This document shows, one piece after another, positions 22,256-32,577 of a stretch of 64,000 nucleotides of DNA. The notes under the pieces were generated by a model. It was not told the origin of the DNA. It saw only the letters and a list, made by a program, of their open reading frames with translations, and did not search any database. Position 1 is the stretch's first letter, and every line of letters begins with the position of its first letter. Where the stretch lies: the NCBI GenBank assembly GCA_023897205.1, contig JAHWDD010000007.1:496001-560000 (forward strand), given 5' to 3'. The DNA is from Exophiala sp. HKRS030 (lineage: Eukaryota; Ascomycota; Eurotiomycetes; Chaetothyriales; Herpotrichiellaceae). The position numbers and the translations under genes were made by a program.

Positions 22256-23107
22256 CTAATAATGTTCCCAAATGCCACGGCTGCCGACCTCGCCTACATT
22301 TCCATCCGGGTCGGCAAAGTAGACGCTCCTCCCGCCTCTGGGCCAATCGACCTTTCCGGTGATTTTGACATTTTTCGCTTCGAGCCAAGCCTCCCATGCG
22401 CTCACGTCTTCGGGTGTCCTGACAGCGAGGCAGAAGTGGTGGTGGAGGCCGGTAGTGGCCTTGTCGCTTGCCGTGGCCGCCGGTCGCTGCTCGAGCAAGT
22501 CGAGTATGTCTTGTGATGGACCATGGCCAGGTATCGTGCCGCGGCCGTCTGGCATAGGGGAATCTGCAGCGGTGGCACCGAGTTGGAAGAGAAGAAGCGT
22601 TGTCTGGCCGAGCGAGAAGCCAGACATGCGTGGCTATTCGGAGGGGGGGGGTTGAGTAAGTTTGTCTTGATACGGGGTTCAAAAAAGGATGATGGATGAG
22701 GTAAAGATGCATTCAATGGAAAGAGTACAAGGTTCGTTCCTTACCGTGTCCAAGAAAGGTTTGACGTTGAACGTGTTCCCGTAAAAATCTGTAGAGATTC
22801 TGATGTCTTTGACCATCAGGCACGTTTCTAAGATGTGGGTGATTGGTGGTGGTGGCGGCACCGGGGCGGAGGACGAGGTGGCGGTGATGGATGGTCCGGT
22901 CATCTTGTTGGTCCGCTCCGTGGTGGTCTTCTTATGCGGCGTCAAACGAGGTGTCGTTGAGAACTCAACAATTCTTATAGAGCGTTTGGGAGGTGTCGGT
23001 TGTCTCGTAATTGGTTGAAGAGAAGTGAAATGAGAAGAGTGGTACAAGTATGGGAGGAGTCGTCGTGGTTGGAGGGAGATTCTATTCACGACATATGCTC
23101 GCTTCAT
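22256..23107 (-). CDS. VOC/glyoxalase-fold protein, probably mitochondrial
   Basis: The exons are 22745-23107 and 22256-22633 in transcript order, for 246 residues. The C-terminal ~160 residues form two VOC modules: THILETCLMVKDIRIS, FYGNTFNV, HHHFCLAV, and the end YFADPDGNVGEVGSRG, with His and Glu in metal-ligand positions. The first ~68 residues are Arg/Ser-rich without acids and look like a mitochondrial presequence; a second ATG (near 22903) would give a cytosolic form. The family includes lactoylglutathione lyases and dioxygenases, so the reaction is uncertain. A run of C residues lies just before the exon-2 acceptor. Confidence 0.8.
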
Positions 23108-23901
23108 GTCATCGTTGTGGTTTGAGTTCTGGAGTCTTTTATAATTTTTGAGTAGCCCTTGATCTCACCGATCATTTCTAAAGGCTTTTCGTCATGGTCA
23201 GAGTCATGTGCGAGTACGGAGTACGAGTACGACGGATCGACGACGAGGTCAGGGTGTGTTCTGTAAGCGGAGCGGTCTAGAATGCGGGGGTCCTCTAGGC
23301 TTATCTAACAGGACTGAGTGACCGACCAGGCCAGAACGTGTCCAGCATCACACCGGGTGATTCTCCCTCTTAGAGGTATTGTTAGACGCCGCAGCACTTC
23401 TGATTGTGCTTACTTTACCTTACTTTCCCTTACGTGTAATCCGTACCATGTCTTGAAGTCTCGCTCTGCTCAGCCCGAAAACAACATGTCACTTGTCCAC
23501 CACCCACACCACTCCTTAAGATGCATGAATAAGTTTGGCAATAGGTGTGAGTGACCGTTTGCCGCGCGCCTGTTCATTGACCTACTGATCTAGATTATCC
23601 ACTGTTACTGCTCTGCAGAACTTCCCAATGACGGCGCCTAGAATCAACAATAGTACCTCCAGGTACTTCTTGGATGGCATCTTCCAAAAATAGAGCATTC
23701 TGCATGGTTCAATCATGTATCAACACCTCACACTTGCTATGCCTGGACCAAAGAACAATAAATGCCCTGCGGATGGCCACCTGAAGGTCGTCAAAGAAGC
23801 TGTATGTTTCCTGCTGCATATATCAGCTTAACTTGTATTTCAGCTTCTGGCTATCAAAGCTCCCGTTGACATCGACTTTAGCCCTCGCTCCCACCTTGAA
23901 C
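23108..23901. other. Intergenic with a spliced upstream ORF
   Basis: It contains a TACGGAGTA copy (23215-23223) and, at its right end, a 44-codon upstream frame (23739-23801 joined to 23844-23915) with a well-formed 42-base intron (GTATGT...TTTCAG). The upstream frame ends 14 bases inside the next coding sequence. Confidence 0.5.
23215..23223 (+). repeat. TACGGAGTA motif copy
   Basis: Exact 9-mer copy, upstream of the VOC gene, embedded in a GAGTAC-rich stretch. Confidence 0.7.
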
Positions 23902-25035
23902 ATGGCTCTCTCTAGAAGGACCTCTACACGAGTCGTCAACCACAGTCGCAAGAATTCATCCTCGACACATAGTGGCAGTGACTTAGAACGGAGGACCTCC
24001 TTCGGTTCATCCGATTATCGGTCTACTACCCTCGAGCCGAACAACATCATCGTGGAGGACCAGCAAATGGACGATGAACGATGGAGTCGTCTTGCCTTCT
24101 CTTTGGGCATACCCTTCGGAGTTTCCTATCGTCGTAGCGCGGCAGCGAGCAGATTTGCTCAGCAAGTCCGCAATCGAAGCGACGTCAGCGGCAAAGACAT
24201 GAAAGAGCTACTCCTACCACTACTGGTATCGATAGCCAAAGACCACAAGGCCATGAAGTGCCGGACCGACACCGCATTTTATCGTGACGGTGTGCCCGAT
24301 GAAGTGCCAGACTTCGAAGTTGAAGATGGATGGAAGATGCATCTTCCTACACCACGGCCCACGATAACAATGGGATACTCAAAGGGCTCTTTCACGCCTC
24401 GAGAGCTCGAACTTCAACAAGGTATCATTGTCAATAGCAAAAACGAGCCATGTGACCTGCACAAACTGTCTCAGCCTCTACCAGATGTCTTTTGGCCATT
24501 CTTGGTGGTAGAGATACAGGAAGATTCAATGCTCGCTGCACGCAATGCATGTGCCGGAGCCGCAGCAACATGCAATAACGCCTTGATGATCTTCGCTGCC
24601 GCCGCAGAAGAACCACATAAAGTATATTCTGACATGAACTTCTTGTGGAATATGAGCAAGGCCGCACAGTCATTCTCCCTCGCCATCAACGGCAAAACAG
24701 CCTGCTTGAACACCCACAACTCCGAAGGATGTCTGCCTCACGCTGTTGCCGTAATACGCACATATCAGCTCGACAATGAGAGCGAAGTTGAGGCACTAGC
24801 CGCCAGACTCGGCAGTATATTGGTCTGGGCAGAAAACTGCAGGCTACGATCTGTGTACGATTTGCTGGCAAACTTTGACAGGCGAGTTCAGCTCGCTCAG
24901 ATGGCCGCTAACATGTCCGAAGACCGCTATACACCTTCGGAGCTCGCCACTTTTGGCATCGTGCCCAAATCACGGATGACAGTCATCAAAGAAGTCTTTG
25001 TAGAGAGCTTACCTCGTTGGGCTCGGCCGTACTAA
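23902..25035 (+). CDS. DUF7924-like fungal protein, possible PD-(D/E)XK fold
   Basis: The frame runs 377 codons from the first ATG. The N-terminal ~60 residues are Ser/Arg-rich. The region TPRPTITMGYSKGSFT..., the ELELQQG segment and WPFLVVEIQEDSMLAARNAC... followed by a small-residue helix (CAGAAATCNNALM) match the fungal family I know as DUF7924, thought to be PD-(D/E)XK nuclease-like. In that reading the catalytic ExK has become EIQ, so activity is doubtful. Such genes are often lineage-specific and numerous in fungi. An upstream intron could be present in the mRNA (see the spliced upstream frame). The family call is moderate and the function unknown. Confidence 0.65.
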   Translation: MALSRRTSTRVVNHSRKNSSSTHSGSDLERRTSFGSSDYRSTTLEPNNIIVEDQQMDDERWSRLAFSLGIPFGVSYRRSAAASRFAQQVRNRSDVSGKDMKELLLPLLVSIAKDHKAMKCRTDTAFYRDGVPDEVPDFEVEDGWKMHLPTPRPTITMGYSKGSFTPRELELQQGIIVNSKNEPCDLHKLSQPLPDVFWPFLVVEIQEDSMLAARNACAGAAATCNNALMIFAAAAEEPHKVYSDMNFLWNMSKAAQSFSLAINGKTACLNTHNSEGCLPHAVAVIRTYQLDNESEVEALAARLGSILVWAENCRLRSVYDLLANFDRRVQLAQMAANMSEDRYTPSELATFGIVPKSRMTVIKEVFVESLPRWARPY

Positions 25036-25141
25036 GCTACGTGCATTGTGCTTTACTTGATGCATCACTTGGACTCGGAACGGCGGACCTGTGGAGTAAG
25101 GCGTTGGCGTTAAGGTAGCGAATATAATACAATCTACAAAG

Positions 25142-25150
25142 TACTCCGTA
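25142..25150 (-). repeat. TACGGAGTA motif copy
   Basis: Exact 9-mer copy about 110 bases after the DUF7924-like stop. Confidence 0.7.
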
Positions 25151-25634
25151 CATGACGACCACATCACTTGCATGGACCTGGCGGATCGCACGTCCGTAAG
25201 TCAACTTTCCGCGTGAGGGTAGAATGATGACGTGCCGCCATATTCGGTACGTACCTACGAGCGCGTCTCTCACCAACCATCGGACGGAGGCCTTCCGACC
25301 ATGCAGAGAGTGTACATAGTTTTACAATTGTCTCACATAGCGAGAAATGGGGTCCGCGAGGATAGAAACGGTAGGGTATCCCCATAGTCGATATGCGGAC
25401 GCTGGTATCAGTACAGAGTAGAGGGAGCGGAAAAAGTGATTTGTTTGAGGAATGTGATTTAATTGAGCCAGCCCCCCGACTTTCTTCACAGGGTTATTGT
25501 TCATGTACCTGGGTATGGCCAATTGCACCCTGGACTGATGGATCAGGGGTGGTTGTTGTCGAGGCGCTTCGCTGGGTAGTTAGGTTAGGTGGTGGAAATC
25601 TATTTTCGAATCGTCGTGCTCTTCTGTCTCCTGA

Positions 25635-25643
25635 TACTCCGTA
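25635..25643 (-). repeat. TACGGAGTA motif copy
   Basis: Exact 9-mer copy in the large spacer. Confidence 0.7.
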
Positions 25644-26699
25644 TAAACCCAGGCTATCTACGAATACCTCCCTAGTTACCAAGCTGTAGGTGTCTCCTCC
25701 GTACTTCTAGTCGAGTGGATGCCAGCCACATGGACAATTTTTTGATCGAGGTGCATGTAAACGAGGCTGCAGGTGGGATGGGTATGCAACCAATACGATG
25801 GCGAAGGGGGGCTATTCTTAGCCGCCAGGAGCCCAACCAAATCTGCGACCACATGGCCAGCCCTGTGAATGATGCCCATTAACCGCCGTCCTTGTTTCAG
25901 CTTCGACTTGTGTCTTTTTTGCCAGCACCTTGCTTCTTTCTACTCTCGCCTCTCGACGCCTGCAATCACTACCAATAGTGAGGTTTGCTACTCCCTACCT
26001 CCCTGTCGCACCGCATTCGTGACCTATTCCCAGTTACCAAGCCATGCCTCTTTTGGTCCTCCGCTTCTCTCGCCTGTCTCTTCACACCTCACCGACTCGC
26101 CCCATCTTCGTCTATCACACCCAATAGTGAATCCATCTATTTGAATCCTTGCAGGGAGATACGTCTTCGGCACAGCTTCAGTACCCAATGGACGACGAGC
26201 AGGAGCGCCGCATTGGCTGTTTTTGGGCTAGGACGCTGTCTTTCTGCACAGTTCCCTCCCCAGGCCGTCCCAATGCCGGCCCAGCATAGACGCGGGTGGT
26301 CAACATCCTCCCATGCTTTCTTTTGAGCCGGGTGTGCGTGTGTGGCAGGCCATGACTGGGGGTGTTAGTCGTGATCGTCTCTACAATTGACTTATCTGCA
26401 ATGACGGCGCTTACGAGGCATGTGTGCGTGATGACCTCTGGTGATGGACTCACAAAGAAGTTGAAATTTATCTATCTCCCTCTTGCCAATGCTTTTTCTT
26501 TCATCTCAGACGGTACGGTCGTCATTGACCTCTGTCTCATCTCTCTCTTCCTCGCCCTAGGGTTTTATTAACGGTCGACCTCCACTGATACACCTGACAC
26601 TTGGGACCTGTATCTGATCAAAGTACCTCTGAGACGCTTCTTCTCGTTCCGCAAAGCTTTCGATCAACCGCGATACTACACTTTGCCAACATTTGCGCC

Positions 26700-26981
26700 A
26701 TGTCAGAAGATACCGGTATCATTGAAATCGCAGTGGAGGTTGACTTGCCTCCCTCCTCCTATGATGGCAGTCACCTGCCCTGGAAGTCGTATCGTCAACA
26801 CGTTCTAGGACCTCATCGCATACGTGTTGCCGAGACGGCACCAAAAGAGAAGCTCCCGGCTACCCTGTTGGCCATGATTGAAGGGGAAATGCCCAATGCC
26901 GCAAGGTTTGATGACCTCAAAGAGTCATTCCGTGAACAAGTGGTCATGGGCCGTCAATTGGTCGATATCGGTAAATTGTAG
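26700..26981 (+). CDS. Short unrecognised protein, 93 residues
   Basis: A compact frame begins with ATG in a fair context (GCCATGT). The product is mixed charged with a plausible fold: an acidic beta-like start (IIEIAVEVDLP), a His/Arg-rich middle and two helices near the end. I recognise no family. Its last 38 bases overlap the antisense end of the broken MFS gene, and the MFS truncation point falls in the same place, so this gene or fragment may have arrived with the rearrangement that cut the transporter. It could also be a chance frame. Confidence 0.4.
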   Translation: MSEDTGIIEIAVEVDLPPSSYDGSHLPWKSYRQHVLGPHRIRVAETAPKEKLPATLLAMIEGEMPNAARFDDLKESFREQVVMGRQLVDIGKL

Positions 26982-28635
26982 ATGTCAAAGCTCCCAGCAG
27001 CTGAGTATCTCGAGTCAGTTCTTCGTCGAGGCGGGACTGCAACGGAATGCTCACCATTAGAATCAAGGTGAATTGAGCATATGCCCACGCCGTATATATG
27101 GACAGAATGAGAAAGCCCGGCTGCCGAACCATCTCCCAGCTGAGGTGAAGTCCAGCCTTGATTTCTTCACCCCACCAATATGGTCCATTACCTGTGACAT
27201 GCAGCTTGACTTCTCCACGTGCGACTCGACTGAAGCTTCCGCCCTCTCCAATCACTTCTGCCAATGTCCGGCGAAAGGCCGATCGACGTACCTCCGGGGC
27301 GATGACGTTCAGCAACAGGGCCCCCATCAACAACAAAAATGATGTCCAGAAACCCCAATCAACTGAAGCACCACTGACAATGAATGCTCCAATCATGAAG
27401 CCAACCGCGATGGACCCTGTTGTACACCATGTCCATATGGCAAGCCATACACCCATCCCACCGCCATGCCGTCGAACATCGTAGGGATCTGCCGACTCTT
27501 CATGCGATCGGCTGCTCTGCAGTGATGCTCCGAATACATCTAGGAGGGTGGCCAGATTGTTGATATTGACAAATCCAAAGGCAAAGCCAGACATGCCCCT
27601 CGCCAACAGTAGAACAACCCGGTATCTGTCGACGTCCGGAGATCTGAATGAGATGACCATCACGCCTTGCGGGATTTGCAAGCATAATGCTAATATAATA
27701 GCGGCCACGTTGTATGGTTTACGGCCGTGAAGAAGGGGCAAAGGCCAACACACCAGGGTCGGAATGATAAGACCGCAATAGAAAAGAACGTTTCCGAATA
27801 TCATCCGACGGTTCAAGTCCACAATCACATATTGTATAGCGGGGACTTCTCCGGCATATATTCCCACAGTGAGTCCAAGGCATGCTGCATTCACACAAGC
27901 GACTACTGCTGCGAAACGCTTGCGCGAGTCGGGCCAATTTCTCGCCACTGGGGCGTGCTGACAGGTATCGTGGACATTGATATCTTCGGGACTTTCATTA
28001 AGATCAACATGTCGGACGCCGTTGAGGTCGACTTTCGAACAGGACACCTAGTCTGGATGAGCCATGTTCAGACTTCCTTGTCTCGAGTGTACTCCGAACA
28101 TATTCGTGAAATGCCTCTCGTGCCCTGCCCGGGGCATATCCGAATTCTGGTGAGCCCCAAGCAGCTTGCCCCGCTCGTCTGAGCCATCATCGTTCAGATC
28201 AATGTCGTCTAATCGTATAATGGGTGAGGGTCGTATGCATGTGCGTTTTGAGCCTGCACCCTGTGTCGACTTTCTCCGAAAACTTGTGCGTGATGGTCCG
28301 GGAAGCTTGCTTGGTTGTCGAACCTGGTCCGCTGGAGACGTTCCCGTTGTTCTGCCATGTTGTTGTTCTACCATTGGATCGGGTAGTATCGAGCGTAGTC
28401 CATCGCCATCCCCATCCAGACTGCCATCCTTCCCTCTGAACTCTTTTTCTGACGGCTGGCAAGACTTTCCAGAGGTTGGTGATGTCAGCATTGTGGTCTC
28501 TTGCTTCCAGTCCTCCTCTCGACCGTTGCCGTCAACGATACCTGCCGACCCAGCGAGCTTGACAGCCTCAGACAAAAGGTGTTCCAATTCCTGGAGAGTC
28601 TTTGAAATGGCTTCGGAGGGATCTTGGTGGCTCAT
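26944..28635 (-). pseudogene. MFS transporter remnant, in-frame stop and missing C-terminal half
   Basis: The frame starts at the ATG complementary to 28633-28635 and encodes a long acidic, Ser-rich cytosolic N-terminus. After 195 codons there is an in-frame TAG (28048-28050), and the same frame continues directly into the transporter body (VDLNGVRHVDL, then about seven membrane helices, with the conserved YDVRRHGGGMG and NVIAPEVRRSAFRR loops). A normal intron (27001-27054) precedes LLGALTSTIYRYRP, where the chain ends at a stop long before the expected last helices. I know this layout from fungal MFS proteins of unknown substrate. A 45-base in-frame cryptic intron (GTACAC...CTAG) could remove the TAG, but nothing restores the C-terminal part. 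Confidence 0.75.
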
Positions 28636-29658
28636 GTCGCAATGTGGTTTGAACTGGGACTGGTTGTGACCTTCTGTCTCGGGCCGGGTTATGGAAGCAT
28701 TTTCAGGGTCCACTAGGGAGACTCATTCTACTTTTATCAGAATGCGCACAGTGTTACGAAGAGGAGTCAATGATTTTGGGTGTCCAAAACGTCGACAGGA
28801 GAAATTTGCGTTGGCCGTGGAATAGTATTAAGAATAACAACCAGGGTACAGGAGCGCGAATTGCCTTGGAACAAATCCCAATCTTGCATCACGGAAAAGA
28901 AATAGTGATAGCGCAGGGAACGATGCAGAAGCACGGAAACTTGGAAGAACAATACTTGTTTGTTTACAGGCATCAAGGACAGACTGTCTGTCAAGAGATA
29001 TGGAAGTGCCTTCTATAGGTCGTTCACTCACTGTTCCTGCCGTTTGCTGGAGCATATTCTGCTTCCTCAGCTGAGTTCAATAATCCTGTTGCGAATTCGA
29101 TGCCCGGGACTCACCAGGCCCAAGCATCGCCAAGCTTTAACTAGGCGTGGCTTGTTCAGGTTTGTTTGTGTACGTGATGAGGTCACCGCGGGGATGTGAT
29201 AAGCAGTGATGAATGCTGTCGACTTCATTCATCATTGTTGAATCTTCGGAATCAGAATGTTGATGTATGTCCACCGTAGATATCTTCAACTATACTAATT
29301 GGACTTGAGAAAGTGATGCTCCAGCTAGGTAAATTTCAAGGGACCAGAACAGAGAAAGGACTGGTTTCATGCGCAGCTGCTTCGCAGTAACACAAAATTA
29401 CCCCTCCAATCCTGCCCCAATGAGCATCTTGTTTGCCGCTTGCTCTTGAAACGGCCAACGTGTCGTTACTCCTGCGTTTGATTGATCTCGAACCTCTGTT
29501 GCATCCCTCTTTCGTTAAAGCCTCACTCTCGACTCTCAGCGTTCTCAGCACTGCCGGACATCGATCCAATAGCGAAAGATATTTGATCTCATTTTTCCCT
29601 TATTCTACCTAACTCACGCTACCAGTACCTGTATCATTCTCCATTCACCTCACCTAAT
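28636..29658. other. Intergenic, divergent region
   Basis: This is a 1.0 kb gap between the MFS remnant and the WW-protein gene. A CGGGCCG core sits at 28680-28686, 45 bases upstream of the remnant's ATG. The rest shows no gene. Confidence 0.5.
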
Positions 29659-30363
29659 ATGTCATACTACAACGAAGGCTACGGCCAGTCCCAAAACTAC
29701 AACGAGCCTCCTCAAGTTCCTGAGCCATGGGTTGCGAGGTGGGATGGTGCAGCGGGAAGATGGTACTTCATCAACCAACAGACAGGCCAGCAAACTTTCG
29801 AATATCCCCAGCAGTCAAGTCGTGATGGAGGCTACACCAGCAACTATCGACAAAACTATGGCGGGCAGAATGAGGGTGGCTACTACGAGCAGCAACCTCA
29901 GAAGGAGTCACATACAGGTCGTAACCTCGCTCTCGGTGTTCTAGGTGGCGCTCTTGCGGGTGCATTCGTGGAGCATGAAGGGGAGAAAGTTGGTGAGGAG
30001 TTTTTAGGAGCATCTTTTACGATTGACAACGACACTAATAAGGTTGCAGAGGAGAAATGGGACGAAGACAAGTACCGCGTTGAGAATGACGTTCGCCAGG
30101 ATGTCGACAATGTTGAGGACTTTCCGGAAGACGCCGCTCGCTGGACTGGCCGAAAGGTTCAAGACGTTGAAGACATTCCTCAAGACATTGAGAACAAGTG
30201 GGACAACGGCGTGCAGGATGTCGAAGACGTGCCAGAAGATGTGGCTGGCTGGGCTGGTGGAAAAATAGGTGATGCGGAGCGATTCGGTGACAATGTCGAC
30301 AACGCCTATGACCAGGGTCGTGATGAATCTCGCTACGATGATGATTATCGTGGCAACTACTAA
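29659..30363 (+). CDS. WW-domain protein with glycine-rich helix and three 18-residue repeats
   Basis: The frame is 234 codons long, but a well-formed 57-base intron (29993-30049, GTGAGG...CACTAATAA...TTGCAG) probably removes 19 in-frame codons to give 215 residues. A WW domain (about residues 22-50) has both tryptophan/aromatic signatures (PWVARWDGAAGRWYFIN and a C-terminal Pro). A small-residue helix follows (ALGVLGGALAGAFVEHE), glycine-zipper-like. The C-terminal part consists of three consecutive 18-residue units, VxxVEDxPxDxxxxWxGxK-like (30103-30264), with alternating charge. WW domains bind proline-rich peptides; the whole protein is not one I can name. Confidence 0.8.
   Translation: MSYYNEGYGQSQNYNEPPQVPEPWVARWDGAAGRWYFINQQTGQQTFEYPQQSSRDGGYTSNYRQNYGGQNEGGYYEQQPQKESHTGRNLALGVLGGALAGAFVEHEGEKVGEEFLGASFTIDNDTNKVAEEKWDEDKYRVENDVRQDVDNVEDFPEDAARWTGRKVQDVEDIPQDIENKWDNGVQDVEDVPEDVAGWAGGKIGDAERFGDNVDNAYDQGRDESRYDDDYRGNY
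30103..30264 (+). repeat. Three tandem 54-base coding repeats
   Basis: The units start at 30103, 30157 and 30211. Each encodes 18 residues beginning V-(D/Q)-(N/D)-VED-(F/I/V)-P-(E/Q)-D. The DNA has diverged more than the protein, so the repeat is old and under selection. Confidence 0.85.
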
Positions 30364-31153
30364 AGGGCTGTAGCTACGGCCATCAACTTCCAAACAGCGC
30401 TGCTTCAGCATATCCTACACCTCAAGAGCTCCCTATGGAATCCTATGGACACCCAACAATATTCACCACAATTCCACGAGAGCCGAATTTATGTCCTCCT
30501 GGGATCCTCAGTGCTTCTCACGGGCTTCTAGAACCACACGGCATGCACTATTGCTCACCATCGTGGCTGAGGTTGTGTGTACCTTCACTCCCGAAGTAAC
30601 ACCCCCTCCTAGCGATACCAGAAAGATCCCGAGAATATTGTGGTAACTGGAACCGTGAACATGTGCTATGCTTTACCCTAAAACCCAAGCATTGATAGAG
30701 AACAATGAATATCTTTGAGCAACAGCTATTAGGAGATGGTGAGGAGCATTCGAACTCGTTCTCTCCGAAGACTTGTCCCCTCCTTGTCAAACGAGCGCCA
30801 GCTGTCTACACTTTGTGAAGAGACATCGATAGGTTCCTTGGATACCTTTCCACACGGTGCTGTGATAGACCCAAGAATCTACGACTGCCCGATAGAACCA
30901 ATGCGAGGCAGTTGCCATCTAATAAAGGCGGCAGGTACTGTCATTGTGTTCATGTACTCTCCCAACCACAAGACAATAGGACAGAGCATCACTTCAATCA
31001 TCTCATCACATTCGCTAACAGTATCTTTGTTTTAAAAACTGTATCAATACAACATTTTGTAGAGAACTGTTTGATTGTATATCTTCCCTCTTTGTTTGAC
31101 GATCCCGGACACACTTTCGTTACAGCCATTCGCTTTGCAAACAATCCACACAC
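30364..31153. other. Intergenic, no gene seen
   Basis: This 790-base gap between the WW-protein gene and the acidic orphan has no recognisable gene. Its right end is AT-rich, as expected for a promoter. Confidence 0.5.
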
Positions 31154-31981
31154 ATGAAGTTCAGATTTCCCCGTGGTCTTTGCAAAAGATTCAAGAAGAT
31201 GCGGTTCAGGGACACGAGGTCTCCTGCAGATGTGCTTGAAGAGCTCGCTGCTGTCCTCCGAGATTCAATCGACAGCTTCATGTCCTCGACAGAGCCTGGG
31301 CCTGACAAAGAAACGACTCCAGCTGTATCGCAACAGTCACCCCAACGAACAACCGACTCATCCAACCGTGACACTCCCTATCAACCCCTTGAAGAACTGG
31401 ACCAACAAGAGATGACATACCATGACTATGAAGCTGCACAACTTTTGACGAATCTGAGAGCACACTCCGAGTCTGAAAATGCACAATTGTTGACGGATCA
31501 GAGAGCAAATTCTGAGTCTGGATGGATGTCGGTGAATCTGCCTCCAGGAATTCCAGTCTCAGGCAGAGTCCAAGAATCAGAACTGGACCATGTGGCACGG
31601 CACATGGAAGTGTCGGAGGAAAACTATGCGGAAGAGTGGTGGGAGACATATTCTGGGTCAGACCCAGACTCAGGTTCAGACCCGGACTCTGACTTGGATT
31701 CGGAAACGTCCCCCGCTGATACAAACACGGAGGATTGGATCCCAGATTCGAGTTGGGGTTCTGAGGGTGAGACTGTACAGGATGCGCCGGACACTCGACC
31801 AAAATCTGTCGGTGGCATTAATCAACCTACCGCCGCTCCAAGACCAAATAGAATCCCAGGTGATTTCTACTATCACAGGCCAAAAGCAAGTCTGCTTGAC
31901 AAGGGGCAATTGCGCAGATATGCCATGGTAAATTGGCAGATGGACCGGATGAGGAGATTGTGGCTGCAGAGGGGAAACTGA
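31154..31981 (+). CDS. Acidic unrecognised protein, 275 residues
   Basis: The intronless frame starts with ATG after a CACACA leader. The N-terminus is basic (FRFPRGLCKRFKKMRFR) and could be a nuclear or membrane-targeting patch. The middle is acidic and low-complexity with SDPDSGSDPDSDLDSE and a direct duplication (LLTNLRAHSESE / LLTDQRANSESG). The C-terminus is more ordered, with PGDFYYHRPKA and a Trp/Arg-rich end (WQMDRMRRLWLQRGN). I recognise no family. The codon use and length fit a real gene, but it may be restricted to close relatives. Confidence 0.6.
   Translation: MKFRFPRGLCKRFKKMRFRDTRSPADVLEELAAVLRDSIDSFMSSTEPGPDKETTPAVSQQSPQRTTDSSNRDTPYQPLEELDQQEMTYHDYEAAQLLTNLRAHSESENAQLLTDQRANSESGWMSVNLPPGIPVSGRVQESELDHVARHMEVSEENYAEEWWETYSGSDPDSGSDPDSDLDSETSPADTNTEDWIPDSSWGSEGETVQDAPDTRPKSVGGINQPTAAPRPNRIPGDFYYHRPKASLLDKGQLRRYAMVNWQMDRMRRLWLQRGN
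31436..31525 (+). repeat. 45-base tandem coding duplication
   Basis: Units 31436-31480 and 31481-31525 share most bases and encode AQLLT-x2-RA-x-SES twice. Confidence 0.8.
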
Positions 31982-32577
31982 TTCGGGATATGTCTGTGTG
32001 GTTAACTTGGTGAATGGAGGATTTGGAAACGTTCTTGGTTCACATCGGTGGCTGTACATCGACTTTGGACCCACGGTTTTGGAGAGATGTATGCCCATTT
32101 GGCCCAAGAATGTGTAGTCTATTGATAGAGAGCAATGATAATAGTATCTTCACATCGTGGTGTTCTTCCATTTTTGGGTGGATTGTAAAGAGGGACGACG
32201 TTGGCAATGACAAGATGTGTCGTTGAAATCCTCGCCACCTTTTGATCTTCTCCGCAGATACAGATCGTTGATTGGACAAGCCAACTTGCAAGCTTGTTGA
32301 ACAGGGTTCAGAACAAACAATGACGTCGATTTCTCGTATTTCTTTTTGAACGACGACATGGAGTTTGAAGTGTGTATTGTGTCATGTGTACTTTGTATTG
32401 TCTTTTTTTTTGGGAAACCGGTTGATCACAGCGGCATTAGAGGTTCCTCGAGTGAACCTTTTTCTACACAAGCTGCACATCAGCATCAGCATTATCGTCA
32501 GCATTAGCGTTTACTTGTACTACTTTGTGTTTTTGTAAATTCGGTTGAGTGCTTAGTGTTACAGAGCAAAAAGAAGA
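31982..32577. other. Intergenic, no gene seen
   Basis: This is a 596-base gap. A T8 run near 32403 and AT-rich sequence lie upstream of the next start. No gene was recognised. Confidence 0.5.

Larger units (their letters stand above)
25036..26699. other. Intergenic, no gene seen
   Basis: At 1.66 kb this is the largest gap in the window. It holds two TACTCCGTA copies (25142-25150 and 25635-25643). From 25,900 to 26,600 the sequence is pyrimidine-rich on the plus strand, perhaps a long leader for the short gene at 26700. No family feature was recognised in its short frames. Confidence 0.5.
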
